53,710 bases of DNA from the NCBI GenBank assembly GCA_027622655.1, contig JAQBYI010000021.1, forward strand, positions 1-53,710, read 5' to 3'. Every line of letters begins with the position of its first letter. Within the stretch, counting starts at the first letter, position 1. This DNA is from Gemmatimonadota bacterium. Its GTDB lineage: Bacteria; Gemmatimonadota; Gemmatimonadetes; Gemmatimonadales; Gemmatimonadaceae. The position numbers were made by a program, and so were the translations under genes. Below, one piece after another: positions 19,688-27,420 of the stretch. The notes below the pieces were generated by a model. It ran no database searches. It was not told the DNA's origin and worked only from the letters and a program-made list of their open reading frames with translations.

Positions 19688-20430
19688 TTCGCTGCGTCCT
19701 CGAGTCGAGCCTGATGGGTGATATCCAGGTGCAACGGAGTGACAGACACATATCCGCCGCGCACTGCGTCGATGTCGGTCCCTGCGCCTTCTGTCCAAGT
19801 CACAGATCCGCCACCGATCCAGAAAATCGGTTTTCCCCACGGATCCGTCATTCGGGCAATTGAGTCTGAAAACACGCGACGGCCAAGGCGAGTCAGCTTA
19901 ATGCCTCGGATTTCCTGCGCCGGCACTGGCGGAATATTCACGTTCAGCAACGTGTCCGGCGGAAACGCTGGCAGCGACGTGAGATGGCGCAACAACGCAC
20001 ACAGCGGCTCGACGTGCTGGTCGAGATCCATCGCACTTCCCGCACCCTGACGACCGGCAAAGCTCACAGCGATCGACGGCACGCCGAGCGCTAGTCCTTC
20101 CATCGCCGCAGCCACGGTTCCCGAATAGAGGACATCTTCGCCCATGTTCGGTCCGTGGTTGATGCCACTCAGGACAAAATCAGGCCGGTCCGGCATAAGC
20201 GCTTCAATCGCAAGCATCACGCAGTCGGTAGGCGTTCCATCCACCTGCCACCGTCGTGGTCCGAGCTGAACAGGACGCAAAGGATGATGCAGCGTCAGCG
20301 AATGGCTCGTGGCGCTCTGTTCCCTGTCGGGCGCGACCACGAACACTTCGCCGAGCGGCGAGGCGGCCCGTTCAAGACACGCGAGGCCGGTGGCAAGCAC
20401 TCCGTCGTCGTTGCTGCACAGCAATCGCAT
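19669..20430 (-). CDS. surE: 5'/3'-nucleotidase SurE
   Basis: Metal-dependent nucleotidase acting on nucleoside monophosphates and short polyphosphates. 253 residues. The metal site NDDG is at 7-10 near the N-terminus (MRLLCSNDDGV), followed by VVAPDREQSATSHSLTLHHPLR, GTPTDCVMLAIEAL, the active-site stretch SGINHGPNMGEDVLYSGTVAAAMEG, and NVNIPPVPAQEIRGIKLTRLG. The family-typical GGYVSVTPLHLDIT is near the C-terminus. The ATG overlaps the MerR gene stop by 1 nt (TGATG). Confidence 0.96.
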   Translation of the reverse strand: MRLLCSNDDGVLATGLACLERAASPLGEVFVVAPDREQSATSHSLTLHHPLRPVQLGPRRWQVDGTPTDCVMLAIEALMPDRPDFVLSGINHGPNMGEDVLYSGTVAAAMEGLALGVPSIAVSFAGRQGAGSAMDLDQHVEPLCALLRHLTSLPAFPPDTLLNVNIPPVPAQEIRGIKLTRLGRRVFSDSIARMTDPWGKPIFWIGGGSVTWTEGAGTDIDAVRGGYVSVTPLHLDITHQARLEDAAKWWIDP

Positions 20431-20804
20431 CAGTCGGCGTCTCCGTTAAGGACCGCCGCGATGTCGCGCAGCTCGCGCTCGATCAACCTGATGGACTCAA
20501 CGTCGAGTCCGGTTCGTGCCGCCGGCTTCAACCCGCCCGCTCGTCGGTCTTCGTCGAGTTTCTGGCGTGCACCTTCAATCGTGTATTTCTCATCGTATAG
20601 CAGGTGCTTGACCAGCAACACGAGTTCGATTTCTCTCCGCTGATAAACTCGGTTCCCCGATCGGTTCTTTGCCGGGTTCAGGAACCGAAACTGCGATTCC
20701 CAATAGCGCAGCACGTGCGGTTTCAGGTCAGTGAGCTCGCACACTTCGCCAATGGAGAAGAACTCCTGGACGGGCTCGGGTTTCTCGTGCGCGCGTGTCG
20801 CCAT
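20430..20804 (-). CDS. MerR-family transcriptional regulator
   Basis: 124 residues from ATG 20804, preceded by a strong Shine-Dalgarno (GAGGAGG, 5 nt upstream) and overlapping the gpsA stop by 1 nt. The N-terminal winged helix-turn-helix is clear: FFSIGEVCELTDLKPHVLRYWESQFRFLNPAKNRSGNRVYQRREIELV, then a helix, LVKHLLYDEKYTIEGARQKLDED. The C-terminal ~35 residues are short and lack Cys clusters or a ligand-binding domain, so no effector can be named. Similar short MerR proteins are common next to housekeeping genes. Target unknown. Confidence 0.88.
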   Translation of the reverse strand: MATRAHEKPEPVQEFFSIGEVCELTDLKPHVLRYWESQFRFLNPAKNRSGNRVYQRREIELVLLVKHLLYDEKYTIEGARQKLDEDRRAGGLKPAARTGLDVESIRLIERELRDIAAVLNGDAD

Positions 20805-21796
20805 CAGTCCTCCTCGCCACGCAAGTCGCGCGTCATCAGTTCGACGAGCGCCCACCTGGCCGGCTGTCGCTCGAAAAGCACTCTATGCACGGCTGCCACG
20901 ATAGGCATCTCCACGGATTCGCGGGCCGCCAGCGCGAAAGCGCTTTCGGTTGTCGTGACGCCCTCGGCGACGGTTTGGCGGCCGGCGAGCACGTCGGCAA
21001 GAGTTTGGCCGCGACCGATCTCGAGCCCAACGGCGCGATTCCGCGAAAGGGCTCCGGTGCACGTAAGCACCAGATCGCCGACCCCGGCGAGTCCTGCGAA
21101 TGTCACCGCACGAGCACCAAGGCGCGTCCCAAGGCGCGTCATCTCCGCCAAACCTCTCGTGATCAGCGCTGCGCGGGCGTTGAAGCCAAGTTCCAGGCCG
21201 TCGGAGATCCCAGTCGCGACCGCTATCACGTTCTTCAACGCGCCGCCCAGTTCGACGCCTATGACATCGTCGTGTGTATAGACACGGAAACTCTGCGAAC
21301 TGAACAGTTCCTGTGCATGTGACGCGGCGCGGGCGTCCGTCGAGGCGACAACAATCGCGGTGGGTTGGCGTGCCGCGACCTCGGCCGCGAAACTGGGTCC
21401 GGAAAGCGCAACGACGGGACGACCCGGCAGCTCCTGCTCAGCGACTTCCGTCATCAAAGCCAGAGTCCCGCGTTCGATCCCCTTGGTTGCTACAACCACC
21501 GCAGCGTCGGCGCGTGTGACGCCAGCGCAGTCCTTGAGCACCTCGCGCAATACGTGACTCGGGGACGCCAGCACTACCAGCTCGGCGCCGTCCAGAACTT
21601 CAGCCTTGTCCGTTGCCGCGCGCAATCCTGGGAGAAGCGCCACACCCGGAAGAAAGCGTCGATTCTCGTGGGTCGCAGAAATCGATTCCGCTACGTCCAA
21701 CTCCAGCGCCCAAATGGCCGTGTCGTGGCCGTTCTCGGTCAGAACGTTCGCGAGCGCTGTGCCCCACGCACCCGCGCCTATCACGGCGCACTTCAC
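20804..21796 (-). CDS. gpsA: Glycerol-3-phosphate dehydrogenase (NAD(P)+)
   Basis: Reduces dihydroxyacetone phosphate to sn-glycerol-3-phosphate for phospholipid synthesis. GTG start, 330 residues. The Rossmann motif VIGAGAWGTALANVL (5-19) is followed by ATHENRRFLPGVALLPGLRAATD, VVLASPSHVLREVL, ATKGIERGTLALM, ALSGPSFAAEVAARQPTAIVVAS, and the catalytic region VELGGALKNVIAVATGISDGLELGFNARAALITRGLAEM. The GTGA overlaps the plsY stop, and PlsY uses its product, so the two steps are co-translated. Confidence 0.97.
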   Translation of the reverse strand: MKCAVIGAGAWGTALANVLTENGHDTAIWALELDVAESISATHENRRFLPGVALLPGLRAATDKAEVLDGAELVVLASPSHVLREVLKDCAGVTRADAAVVVATKGIERGTLALMTEVAEQELPGRPVVALSGPSFAAEVAARQPTAIVVASTDARAASHAQELFSSQSFRVYTHDDVIGVELGGALKNVIAVATGISDGLELGFNARAALITRGLAEMTRLGTRLGARAVTFAGLAGVGDLVLTCTGALSRNRAVGLEIGRGQTLADVLAGRQTVAEGVTTTESAFALAARESVEMPIVAAVHRVLFERQPARWALVELMTRDLRGEED

Positions 21797-22425
21797 GCAG
21801 CCTCCTTAGGCCGGCGGCTGAAGCGAGGTTCGATGCCGGCGAGGAGACGCTTGATATTGCCGCGATGCGCCCAGATGACGAACACCGCGACGACGCCGCT
21901 CGCCGTGATCGCAGCGACGTCGCCTGCCATACCCCATTGGAGGAACGGCAGCGCCGCGGCCGCAACGATGGAAGCGAGCGAGATGAATCGCGTCGTGGCC
22001 GCAACTGCGACGAAAACCAAGAGGCAAATCGCCATTGGCATCGGCGTCAACGCAAAGAATACGCCCGCCGCGGTCGCTACTCCCTTCCCTCCTCCCTTCC
22101 ACAAAAGGAAGACCGGCTTGGCATGACCCGCGATAGCCGCTCCACCAAACGCGAGTGCCCACCAGTTCAACGATTCCGCGGAAACGCCATCCACAATGAA
22201 ACGCGGAATAAACAACGCCGGAACCGCACCCTTGATCATGTCCACCACAAGCACCGCGATAGCCGGGCCAGTGCCGAGTTCCCTGTACACGTTGGTCGCG
22301 CCGAGGTTGCCGGAGCCGACCGTCCGCAAATCGACACCCTTCGTCCAGCGACCGGCGAGATACGCGCTGGGCAAAGAGCCGCAAACGTATGCAACCGCGA
22401 GCCCGACGACGACGGCCGCAGTCAC
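21793..22425 (-). CDS. plsY: Glycerol-3-phosphate acyltransferase PlsY
   Basis: Integral membrane enzyme that acylates glycerol-3-phosphate from acyl-phosphate. From GTG 22425 (GTGA overlap with the der stop) it is 210 residues, the family norm, with about six hydrophobic helices. The three PlsY motifs are present: GSLPSAYLAGRW with GSGNLGATNVYR, GHAKPVFLLWKGGGKGVAT, and the C-terminal HRGNIKRLLAGIEPRF. The frame runs 17 codons further upstream into der, but that peptide has no family resemblance. Confidence 0.96.
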   Translation of the reverse strand: MTAAVVVGLAVAYVCGSLPSAYLAGRWTKGVDLRTVGSGNLGATNVYRELGTGPAIAVLVVDMIKGAVPALFIPRFIVDGVSAESLNWWALAFGGAAIAGHAKPVFLLWKGGGKGVATAAGVFFALTPMPMAICLLVFVAVAATTRFISLASIVAAAALPFLQWGMAGDVAAITASGVVAVFVIWAHRGNIKRLLAGIEPRFSRRPKEAA

Positions 22426-23732
22426 GCGGATTTCCGTCGCAGAAGAATGCGCAACGGATTGCCGCGAAAGCCCCACTGCTCCCGGAACCCGTTGTGCAGA
22501 TACCGCACGTAGTGCTCAGCGACCAGATCCGGGTGATTGCAGAAAATGGCTATCGAGGGCGGAATGGCGTCGACCTGCGTAGCGTACGTGAGTTTGATCT
22601 CATTGCCCGCGGCCTGCGGCGGCTGAAGTCTCGCCACGAGCGCACGGAGCGCATCGTTGACTTCGGACGTCGAAATGTGCCTGTGCCGTTGCGCATCGAC
22701 CTCGAGAACGATTTCGAGGATCTTCGTCACGCGCATTCCGGTGAGCGCGCTCGTGAACACAAACGGCACGAAGCGCAGGAACGGCGCCTTATCGCCGCAC
22801 TCCTTCTCGAAATGCGGGGCTGTCTTGTCGTCCTTTTCCTTCGCATCCCATTTGTTGACGACGACAATCAAGGCGCGTCCAGCTTCCCACGCCAGAGCAG
22901 CGATCTTGAGGTCCTGATTGTGCAGTCCCAGCGTTGCATCAATTACGAGCAGGCAGATATCGGCCCGGTCAATGGCGCGCCGGCTCCTCAGCGATGAGTA
23001 GAACTCCACGCCGTCATCAACCCTCGACTGCCGTCGCAAGCCTGCCGTATCAACGAAGATGAGCGGCCGGGAATGGTACGTGTACGGCGAATCGATCGCG
23101 TCGCGCGTCGTGCCTGCGTCCGCCGCCACGACGTGACGTTCTTCGCCCAGAAGCCGATTGATCAGCGATGACTTGCCCACGTTGGGCCGGCCCACGACCG
23201 CGATGCGGAGCGAGGACGCGTCTTCGCCGGCATGCGTGTCGGGGAGTCGCCGTACAAGCTCATCCAGAAGATCTCCGGAGTTCTTGCCGTTCTGGGCCGA
23301 TACGGGGATTGGATCGCCCGCCCCCAGGTTGTAGAACTCGTAGAAATCTGTACTCCGCGGATCATCGACCTTGTTGGCGACGACGATCCAAGGCTTCCCT
23401 GATTCACGGAGTAGTGCCACGATGTGCGCGTCGCTTGGATGGAGCCCAACCTTCGCGTCCATCACCAGCAAGAGTAGATCAGCTTCGGCGATAGCTACGG
23501 ACACCTGACGGCGGATCTCTGCGTCCATGGGGATGTCGTTGCCTTCTCGAAGCCCGCCGGTGTCGACGAGCCAAAACGATCGTCCATTCCATTCGGCGGC
23601 AGCAAAATGGCGATCTCGCGTCGTGCCGGCTTCATCGCTCACGATAGCCGAGTCATCACCGATGATGCGGTTGAACAGCGACGACTTGCCGACGTTCGGC
23701 CGTCCTATGATTGCAACAACTGGACGGCTCAC
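22422..23732 (-). CDS. der: Ribosome biogenesis GTPase Der (EngA)
   Basis: Tandem GTPase needed for 50S subunit maturation. GTG start, 436 residues. The first G domain starts PVVAIIGRPNVGKSSLFNRIIG (G1 10-17), then TTRDRHF, WLVDTGG and NKVD. The second has RIAVVGRPNVGKSSLINRLLGE, AGTTRDAID, FVDTAGLRRQ and NKWD. The C-terminal KH-like domain ends FREQWGFRGNPLRILLRRK. It overlaps the DUF512 gene upstream and plsY downstream by 4 nt each; DUF512-der-plsY-gpsA is a conserved order in several phyla. Confidence 0.97.
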   Translation of the reverse strand: MSRPVVAIIGRPNVGKSSLFNRIIGDDSAIVSDEAGTTRDRHFAAAEWNGRSFWLVDTGGLREGNDIPMDAEIRRQVSVAIAEADLLLLVMDAKVGLHPSDAHIVALLRESGKPWIVVANKVDDPRSTDFYEFYNLGAGDPIPVSAQNGKNSGDLLDELVRRLPDTHAGEDASSLRIAVVGRPNVGKSSLINRLLGEERHVVAADAGTTRDAIDSPYTYHSRPLIFVDTAGLRRQSRVDDGVEFYSSLRSRRAIDRADICLLVIDATLGLHNQDLKIAALAWEAGRALIVVVNKWDAKEKDDKTAPHFEKECGDKAPFLRFVPFVFTSALTGMRVTKILEIVLEVDAQRHRHISTSEVNDALRALVARLQPPQAAGNEIKLTYATQVDAIPPSIAIFCNHPDLVAEHYVRYLHNGFREQWGFRGNPLRILLRRKSA

Positions 23733-25027
23733 ATGGACTCCACTACTTCAGGAAAGGATTCGGCCGCGCCCATAACGTCGACGAAGTCGTATGATGGCTC
23801 GATCGGAACAGACACGGACGCTCTTACGGCATCGAGAGTGCTGTCGTCGAGGAATAGCCCGGCTTCGTTGATCGTCTCGGCCGGAATGAGTGCCAGGTCG
23901 AGGTCGGTACGACCCGCCAATGCTCGCGTGATATCAGCGCCAACCAGGAGGCCGGCGGCTGTCGTCGTTGGTCCGAACAGTGAGTTCGAAGTTTCGATGA
24001 TCTCAAAAGTTGCACCGGTCGCGGCGACCAGTTGCGCGATGAGCGGCGGCATGAGCGGCGCCATGGACGCGCCGGTTACCACACCGATCCGCTTCCCGTC
24101 GAGTCGGCCGAGTCGTCCGAGCCCATCCAGCAATCGCGCCCGTAGCGAAGCTACCGCCCCGATGCCGTTCTCCACTTGCTCGAAGTCGCCATAAAACTCT
24201 GCCGCTGGCAAATCGCGTCCGGCGAGGAGGTACAGTTCGTCTGATCCGAAGACCCAAGTCGCACCACGTTCAGCGCGAGCTTTCGCGCCCCACTCTTCGG
24301 CTGTCGTCAGCAGCGCCAACGCCATGTCGGAGTCCATCGACTTGCCCGTGTACAGGTGCGAAAACTGCGTGAGTCCCACGGGGACGATCGCCACCGAACG
24401 CACCGCTTCGTTCAGGGCCCAGAGGTCGCGGAGCGACTCGGCGAGTACCTGACCGTCGTTGAGCCCCGGGACGACCACCATCTGGCAATGGAACTGGATC
24501 CCTCCGGCGGAGAGCATCCGGAGCTGTTCAATCACGTTTGGCACACGTGGATTGTTCAGCAGGATCTTGCGCGCTTCCCATGGCGTGGCGTGGACCGATA
24601 CATAGAGCGGCGACAGACGGTACTCGAGAATCCGATCGATGTCGCGCTGCTTGAGATTCGACAGCGTGGCAAAGTTTCCGTACGCAAACGAAAGGCGATA
24701 GTCGTCGTCGCGGATGTACAGCGGCTTTCGGAGGCCCTTAGGCAGTCCTTCGACGAAACAAAACTCGCACCGATTTGCGCATCGCCGAACCGTAGGTGGC
24801 TCGAGTTCGACACCGAGTGAATCGCCGTCCGAACGCTCAATGTCGTAAACCACGGACTCGCCCGACGGGAGCGTCGCAGCCACCTCGAACGCGTCGTCCG
24901 CAGTGAGAAACTCCCAATCGAGAAAGTCGTCAATGGCGCGGCCGGATACCGAATGGAGTTCGGTGCCCGGCGTGATCTTCAACTCGTCTGCGATGCTTCC
25001 AGCGGCAACCCGGGCGACCCGTACCAT
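23729..25027 (-). CDS. DUF512 protein with PDZ and radical-SAM-like Fe-S domains
   Basis: 432 residues. The N-terminal PDZ-like segment (VRVARVAAGSIADELKITPGTEL to about 78) leads to a cysteine cluster, RRCANRCEFCF (Cys83, Cys87, Cys90; CX3CX2C as in radical SAM enzymes), then GLPKGLRKPLYIRDDDYRLSFAYGNFATLSNL. The middle looks barrel-like (PLYVSVHATPWEARKILLNN, QFHCQMVVVPGLNDG). The C-terminal DUF512 domain includes VTGASMAPLMPPLIAQL and NSLFGPTTTAAGLLVG. The reaction is not known to me. The AT-rich 55-nt gap upstream (25028-25082) may hold a weak promoter, but I see no convincing -35/-10 pair. Confidence 0.9.
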   Translation of the reverse strand: MVRVARVAAGSIADELKITPGTELHSVSGRAIDDFLDWEFLTADDAFEVAATLPSGESVVYDIERSDGDSLGVELEPPTVRRCANRCEFCFVEGLPKGLRKPLYIRDDDYRLSFAYGNFATLSNLKQRDIDRILEYRLSPLYVSVHATPWEARKILLNNPRVPNVIEQLRMLSAGGIQFHCQMVVVPGLNDGQVLAESLRDLWALNEAVRSVAIVPVGLTQFSHLYTGKSMDSDMALALLTTAEEWGAKARAERGATWVFGSDELYLLAGRDLPAAEFYGDFEQVENGIGAVASLRARLLDGLGRLGRLDGKRIGVVTGASMAPLMPPLIAQLVAATGATFEIIETSNSLFGPTTTAAGLLVGADITRALAGRTDLDLALIPAETINEAGLFLDDSTLDAVRASVSVPIEPSYDFVDVMGAAESFPEVVESM

Positions 25028-25082
25028 TGATGTAAAATGTCATGCGAGCAGGCCAAAAGCAATCAGAAATAACGACTTGCGC

Positions 25083-26255
25083 TCACTCAGCCCCTGCCGC
25101 TTTGGTCGCCTCAATCCGGATCACGTCAGGAGATTTTCCCGTTGCAGCGGCCACCTTCGCGACGTCCTCGAACTCGGGTTTTGCCCTCGTAGACCCATCG
25201 GGCAACGATACGACCTTGAGATCGATGGCGTGCCCGAAGACCGTCACGGTGCGACTGATTCGAACCAGCGCTGTGCGCTCAGCCCGGGTGCGGCGCACGC
25301 CAATCGTGGTCGTATTCAGGAACAACGCCGCCTCGACGCGCTCAACCCCCTCCGGGGCGCACAGAACCTCTATTCGCGTGCCAGGGCGTCCCTTCTTCAT
25401 CGCCACCTGCATGAGCGTTACATCGAGCGCACCAGCGTCACGCAGCGACGTCGCCGCAGCCGCGAGGTACTCGCCAGTCATGTCGTCGACGTCGCACGCC
25501 AACAGCACAACGGACTGGGAAGTTTCGTTCCCGACGGCGATGTCAGCGAGCATGATGCGCAGCGCATTCGCCCGCCCCTTGAAATCCTTCGTGCCGGCCC
25601 CATAGCCTGAACGCACTGGACGGTACGAATCCGGCACGCCACGCACCGCCAGCGTCCGAATCAGAGCGGCACCCGTGGGAGTAGTGAGCTCTCCGCTCGC
25701 AGGGGGACCAGGACGGACATCAAAGCCTTCGAGTAGCCTCGCCACGGCCGGGGCCGGTACTGCCATGCGACCGTGCGCGGCGTCCACGAACCCGTCTCCG
25801 AGCGCGACCGTTCCGCAGAAGAGCGACTCAGCACCAATGATTTCGAGCCCCCAAATGGAGCCCACCACGTCAAGGATCGCATCCACGGCTCCGACCTCGT
25901 GCAGGTGCACCTTCTCAACCGTCGTGCCGTGCACCGCAGCTTCGGCCGTCGTCAGCAACTCGAACGCGTGGTTCGCCCGCTCCTTCACGGACGCTGGCGC
26001 TCCGCAGGCATCCACGATCGCACGGATGTGCTTGAGGTGGCGTCCGTGCGGCTGCGGCGGAATGGCAAAATCGACTTTTCGGCATGCAATATCGGCGCGC
26101 ACGACGCGGGAAGTCCGCACCGAAACGCCGTCGAGCGCAAGCTCGCCCGGTAGCGCCTGCAGCCAGGCCTCATCGAGGCCGAGGTCGAGGAGCGCGCCGA
26201 GGAACATGTCGCCAGCAATGCCGGACGACGGTTCGATGATCGCTGCGCGGGTCAT
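25083..26255 (-). CDS. larC: Nickel-pincer cofactor biosynthesis protein LarC
   Basis: LarC inserts nickel into the pincer cofactor used by lactate racemase-type enzymes. From ATG 26255 the product is 390 residues. It begins AAIIEPSSGIAGDMFLGALLDLGL, with PHGRHLKHIRAI, GTTVEKVHLHEVGAVDAILDVVGS and VPAPAVARLLEGFDVRPG in the N-terminal half. The C-terminal half has LACDVDDMTGEYLAAA and VTLMQVAMKKGRPGTRIEVLC. In Lactobacillus full LarC needs a ribosomal frameshift; here it is one uninterrupted frame. larA, larB and larE are absent from the window. The frame runs open upstream to 26609 but overlaps the next gene without conservation. Confidence 0.92.
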   Translation of the reverse strand: MTRAAIIEPSSGIAGDMFLGALLDLGLDEAWLQALPGELALDGVSVRTSRVVRADIACRKVDFAIPPQPHGRHLKHIRAIVDACGAPASVKERANHAFELLTTAEAAVHGTTVEKVHLHEVGAVDAILDVVGSIWGLEIIGAESLFCGTVALGDGFVDAAHGRMAVPAPAVARLLEGFDVRPGPPASGELTTPTGAALIRTLAVRGVPDSYRPVRSGYGAGTKDFKGRANALRIMLADIAVGNETSQSVVLLACDVDDMTGEYLAAAATSLRDAGALDVTLMQVAMKKGRPGTRIEVLCAPEGVERVEAALFLNTTTIGVRRTRAERTALVRISRTVTVFGHAIDLKVVSLPDGSTRAKPEFEDVAKVAAATGKSPDVIRIEATKAAGAE

Positions 26256-26271
26256 GGCAGAATGATATCCG

Positions 26272-27420
26272 TTACCAGCGATACGACGCGCCAGACCCGG
26301 TGTTGAACACCACCACTCGGGCATCCGGGTCAACGAGTCCGGCCGACGCGAGCATGCCTGCCACAGCAAGTGCGCAGCCGCCCTCGGGCGCAGCGTCGAT
26401 CCCGCAAGTAGACGCGAGACGAAGCGTATCTGCGCGCATCGTATCCTCGTCCACGGCGAACGCACCGCCATTGCTGTCCTTGAGCGTCCGGAGCACGAGT
26501 CGGTCACCAAATGGACCGGGCACGCGTAGCCCGCTCGCGTGGGTGGCGGGATTCTCCCACGGTGTCGCATGGTCGGCACCGGCAGTGAACGCCCGCACGA
26601 GCGGTGCACATCCGGATGCCTGCGCTACGATCATCTTCGGAAGTCGCACGTCCGCGGCGAGCCAACCCCACTCAATCATTTCCTGGAACGCCTTCCAGAT
26701 TCCAATCGTTCCCTCTCCGCCGCCCGTCGGATACACGAGCGCGTCCGGCAAGTCGCGCCAGCCGAATGCTTCGGCGATCTCGTAGCCCATCGTCTTCATC
26801 CCTTCAACGCGGTACGGCTCGCGCACGGTCGCCACGTTGAAGTATCCGCTCTCCGTGGCAAACGCTTTGGTTGCCTTGCCCGCGTCGCCAATGTGGCCAT
26901 CAACGAGGACCAGCTCGGCACCATACGCCCGAATGCTTCCGAGAATCGGCGGTGGCGTCGTTTGTGGCGCATAAATGCGCGCCGGCATTCGCGCGGCGGC
27001 GGCGTACGCGGCGAGCGCAATTCCGGCGTTCCCGGCTGTCGGAACACACAACCCCTTCAGTCCAAGCGCCTTGGCCCGCGTCACTGCCATGCACAGCCCA
27101 CGCGCCTTGAAACTGGCCGTCGGGTTCGATCCCTCGTCCTTGATCCAGACGCGCCCGACACCCGCATGCGCCGCGAACTCCGGCACCTCGATCAGTGGTG
27201 TCATTCCCTCGCCAAGCGATACCCGCACCTCACCATCGCGTATCGGCATAGTGTCTGAATACCGCCACATGGTCGGCTCGGTCGTCACGGAAGCCATCGC
27301 GGCAGGCCGATGCTTTACCATCAGCGGCAGCCCGCAGTCAGGGCAGACCGACGCCAGGCCGTCGCCCGAAGCCGTGTACGAACAGGCCGAGCAGTGGAGT
27401 GTCCATATCGCTTCCGTCAT
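26272..27420 (-). CDS. thrC: Threonine synthase-like PLP enzyme (fold type II)
   Basis: 382 residues. An N-terminal zinc-ribbon-like segment has Cys10, Cys13, Cys26 and Cys29. The catalytic domain follows: LGEGMTPLIEVPEF (69-82), WIKDEGSNPTASFKARG with the PLP lysine at Lys105, PTAGNAGIALAAYAAAARMPA (phosphate loop/substrate site), ALVYPTGGGEGTIGIWKAF (PLP phosphate cup) and a final VVFNTGSGASYRW. This fits threonine synthase (O-phosphohomoserine to threonine), but the usual GSFKDRG is ASFKARG here, so a related substrate is possible. It overlaps the uvrC stop by 4 nt. No thrA or thrB is nearby. Confidence 0.82.
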   Translation of the reverse strand: MTEAIWTLHCSACSYTASGDGLASVCPDCGLPLMVKHRPAAMASVTTEPTMWRYSDTMPIRDGEVRVSLGEGMTPLIEVPEFAAHAGVGRVWIKDEGSNPTASFKARGLCMAVTRAKALGLKGLCVPTAGNAGIALAAYAAAARMPARIYAPQTTPPPILGSIRAYGAELVLVDGHIGDAGKATKAFATESGYFNVATVREPYRVEGMKTMGYEIAEAFGWRDLPDALVYPTGGGEGTIGIWKAFQEMIEWGWLAADVRLPKMIVAQASGCAPLVRAFTAGADHATPWENPATHASGLRVPGPFGDRLVLRTLKDSNGGAFAVDEDTMRADTLRLASTCGIDAAPEGGCALAVAGMLASAGLVDPDARVVVFNTGSGASYRW

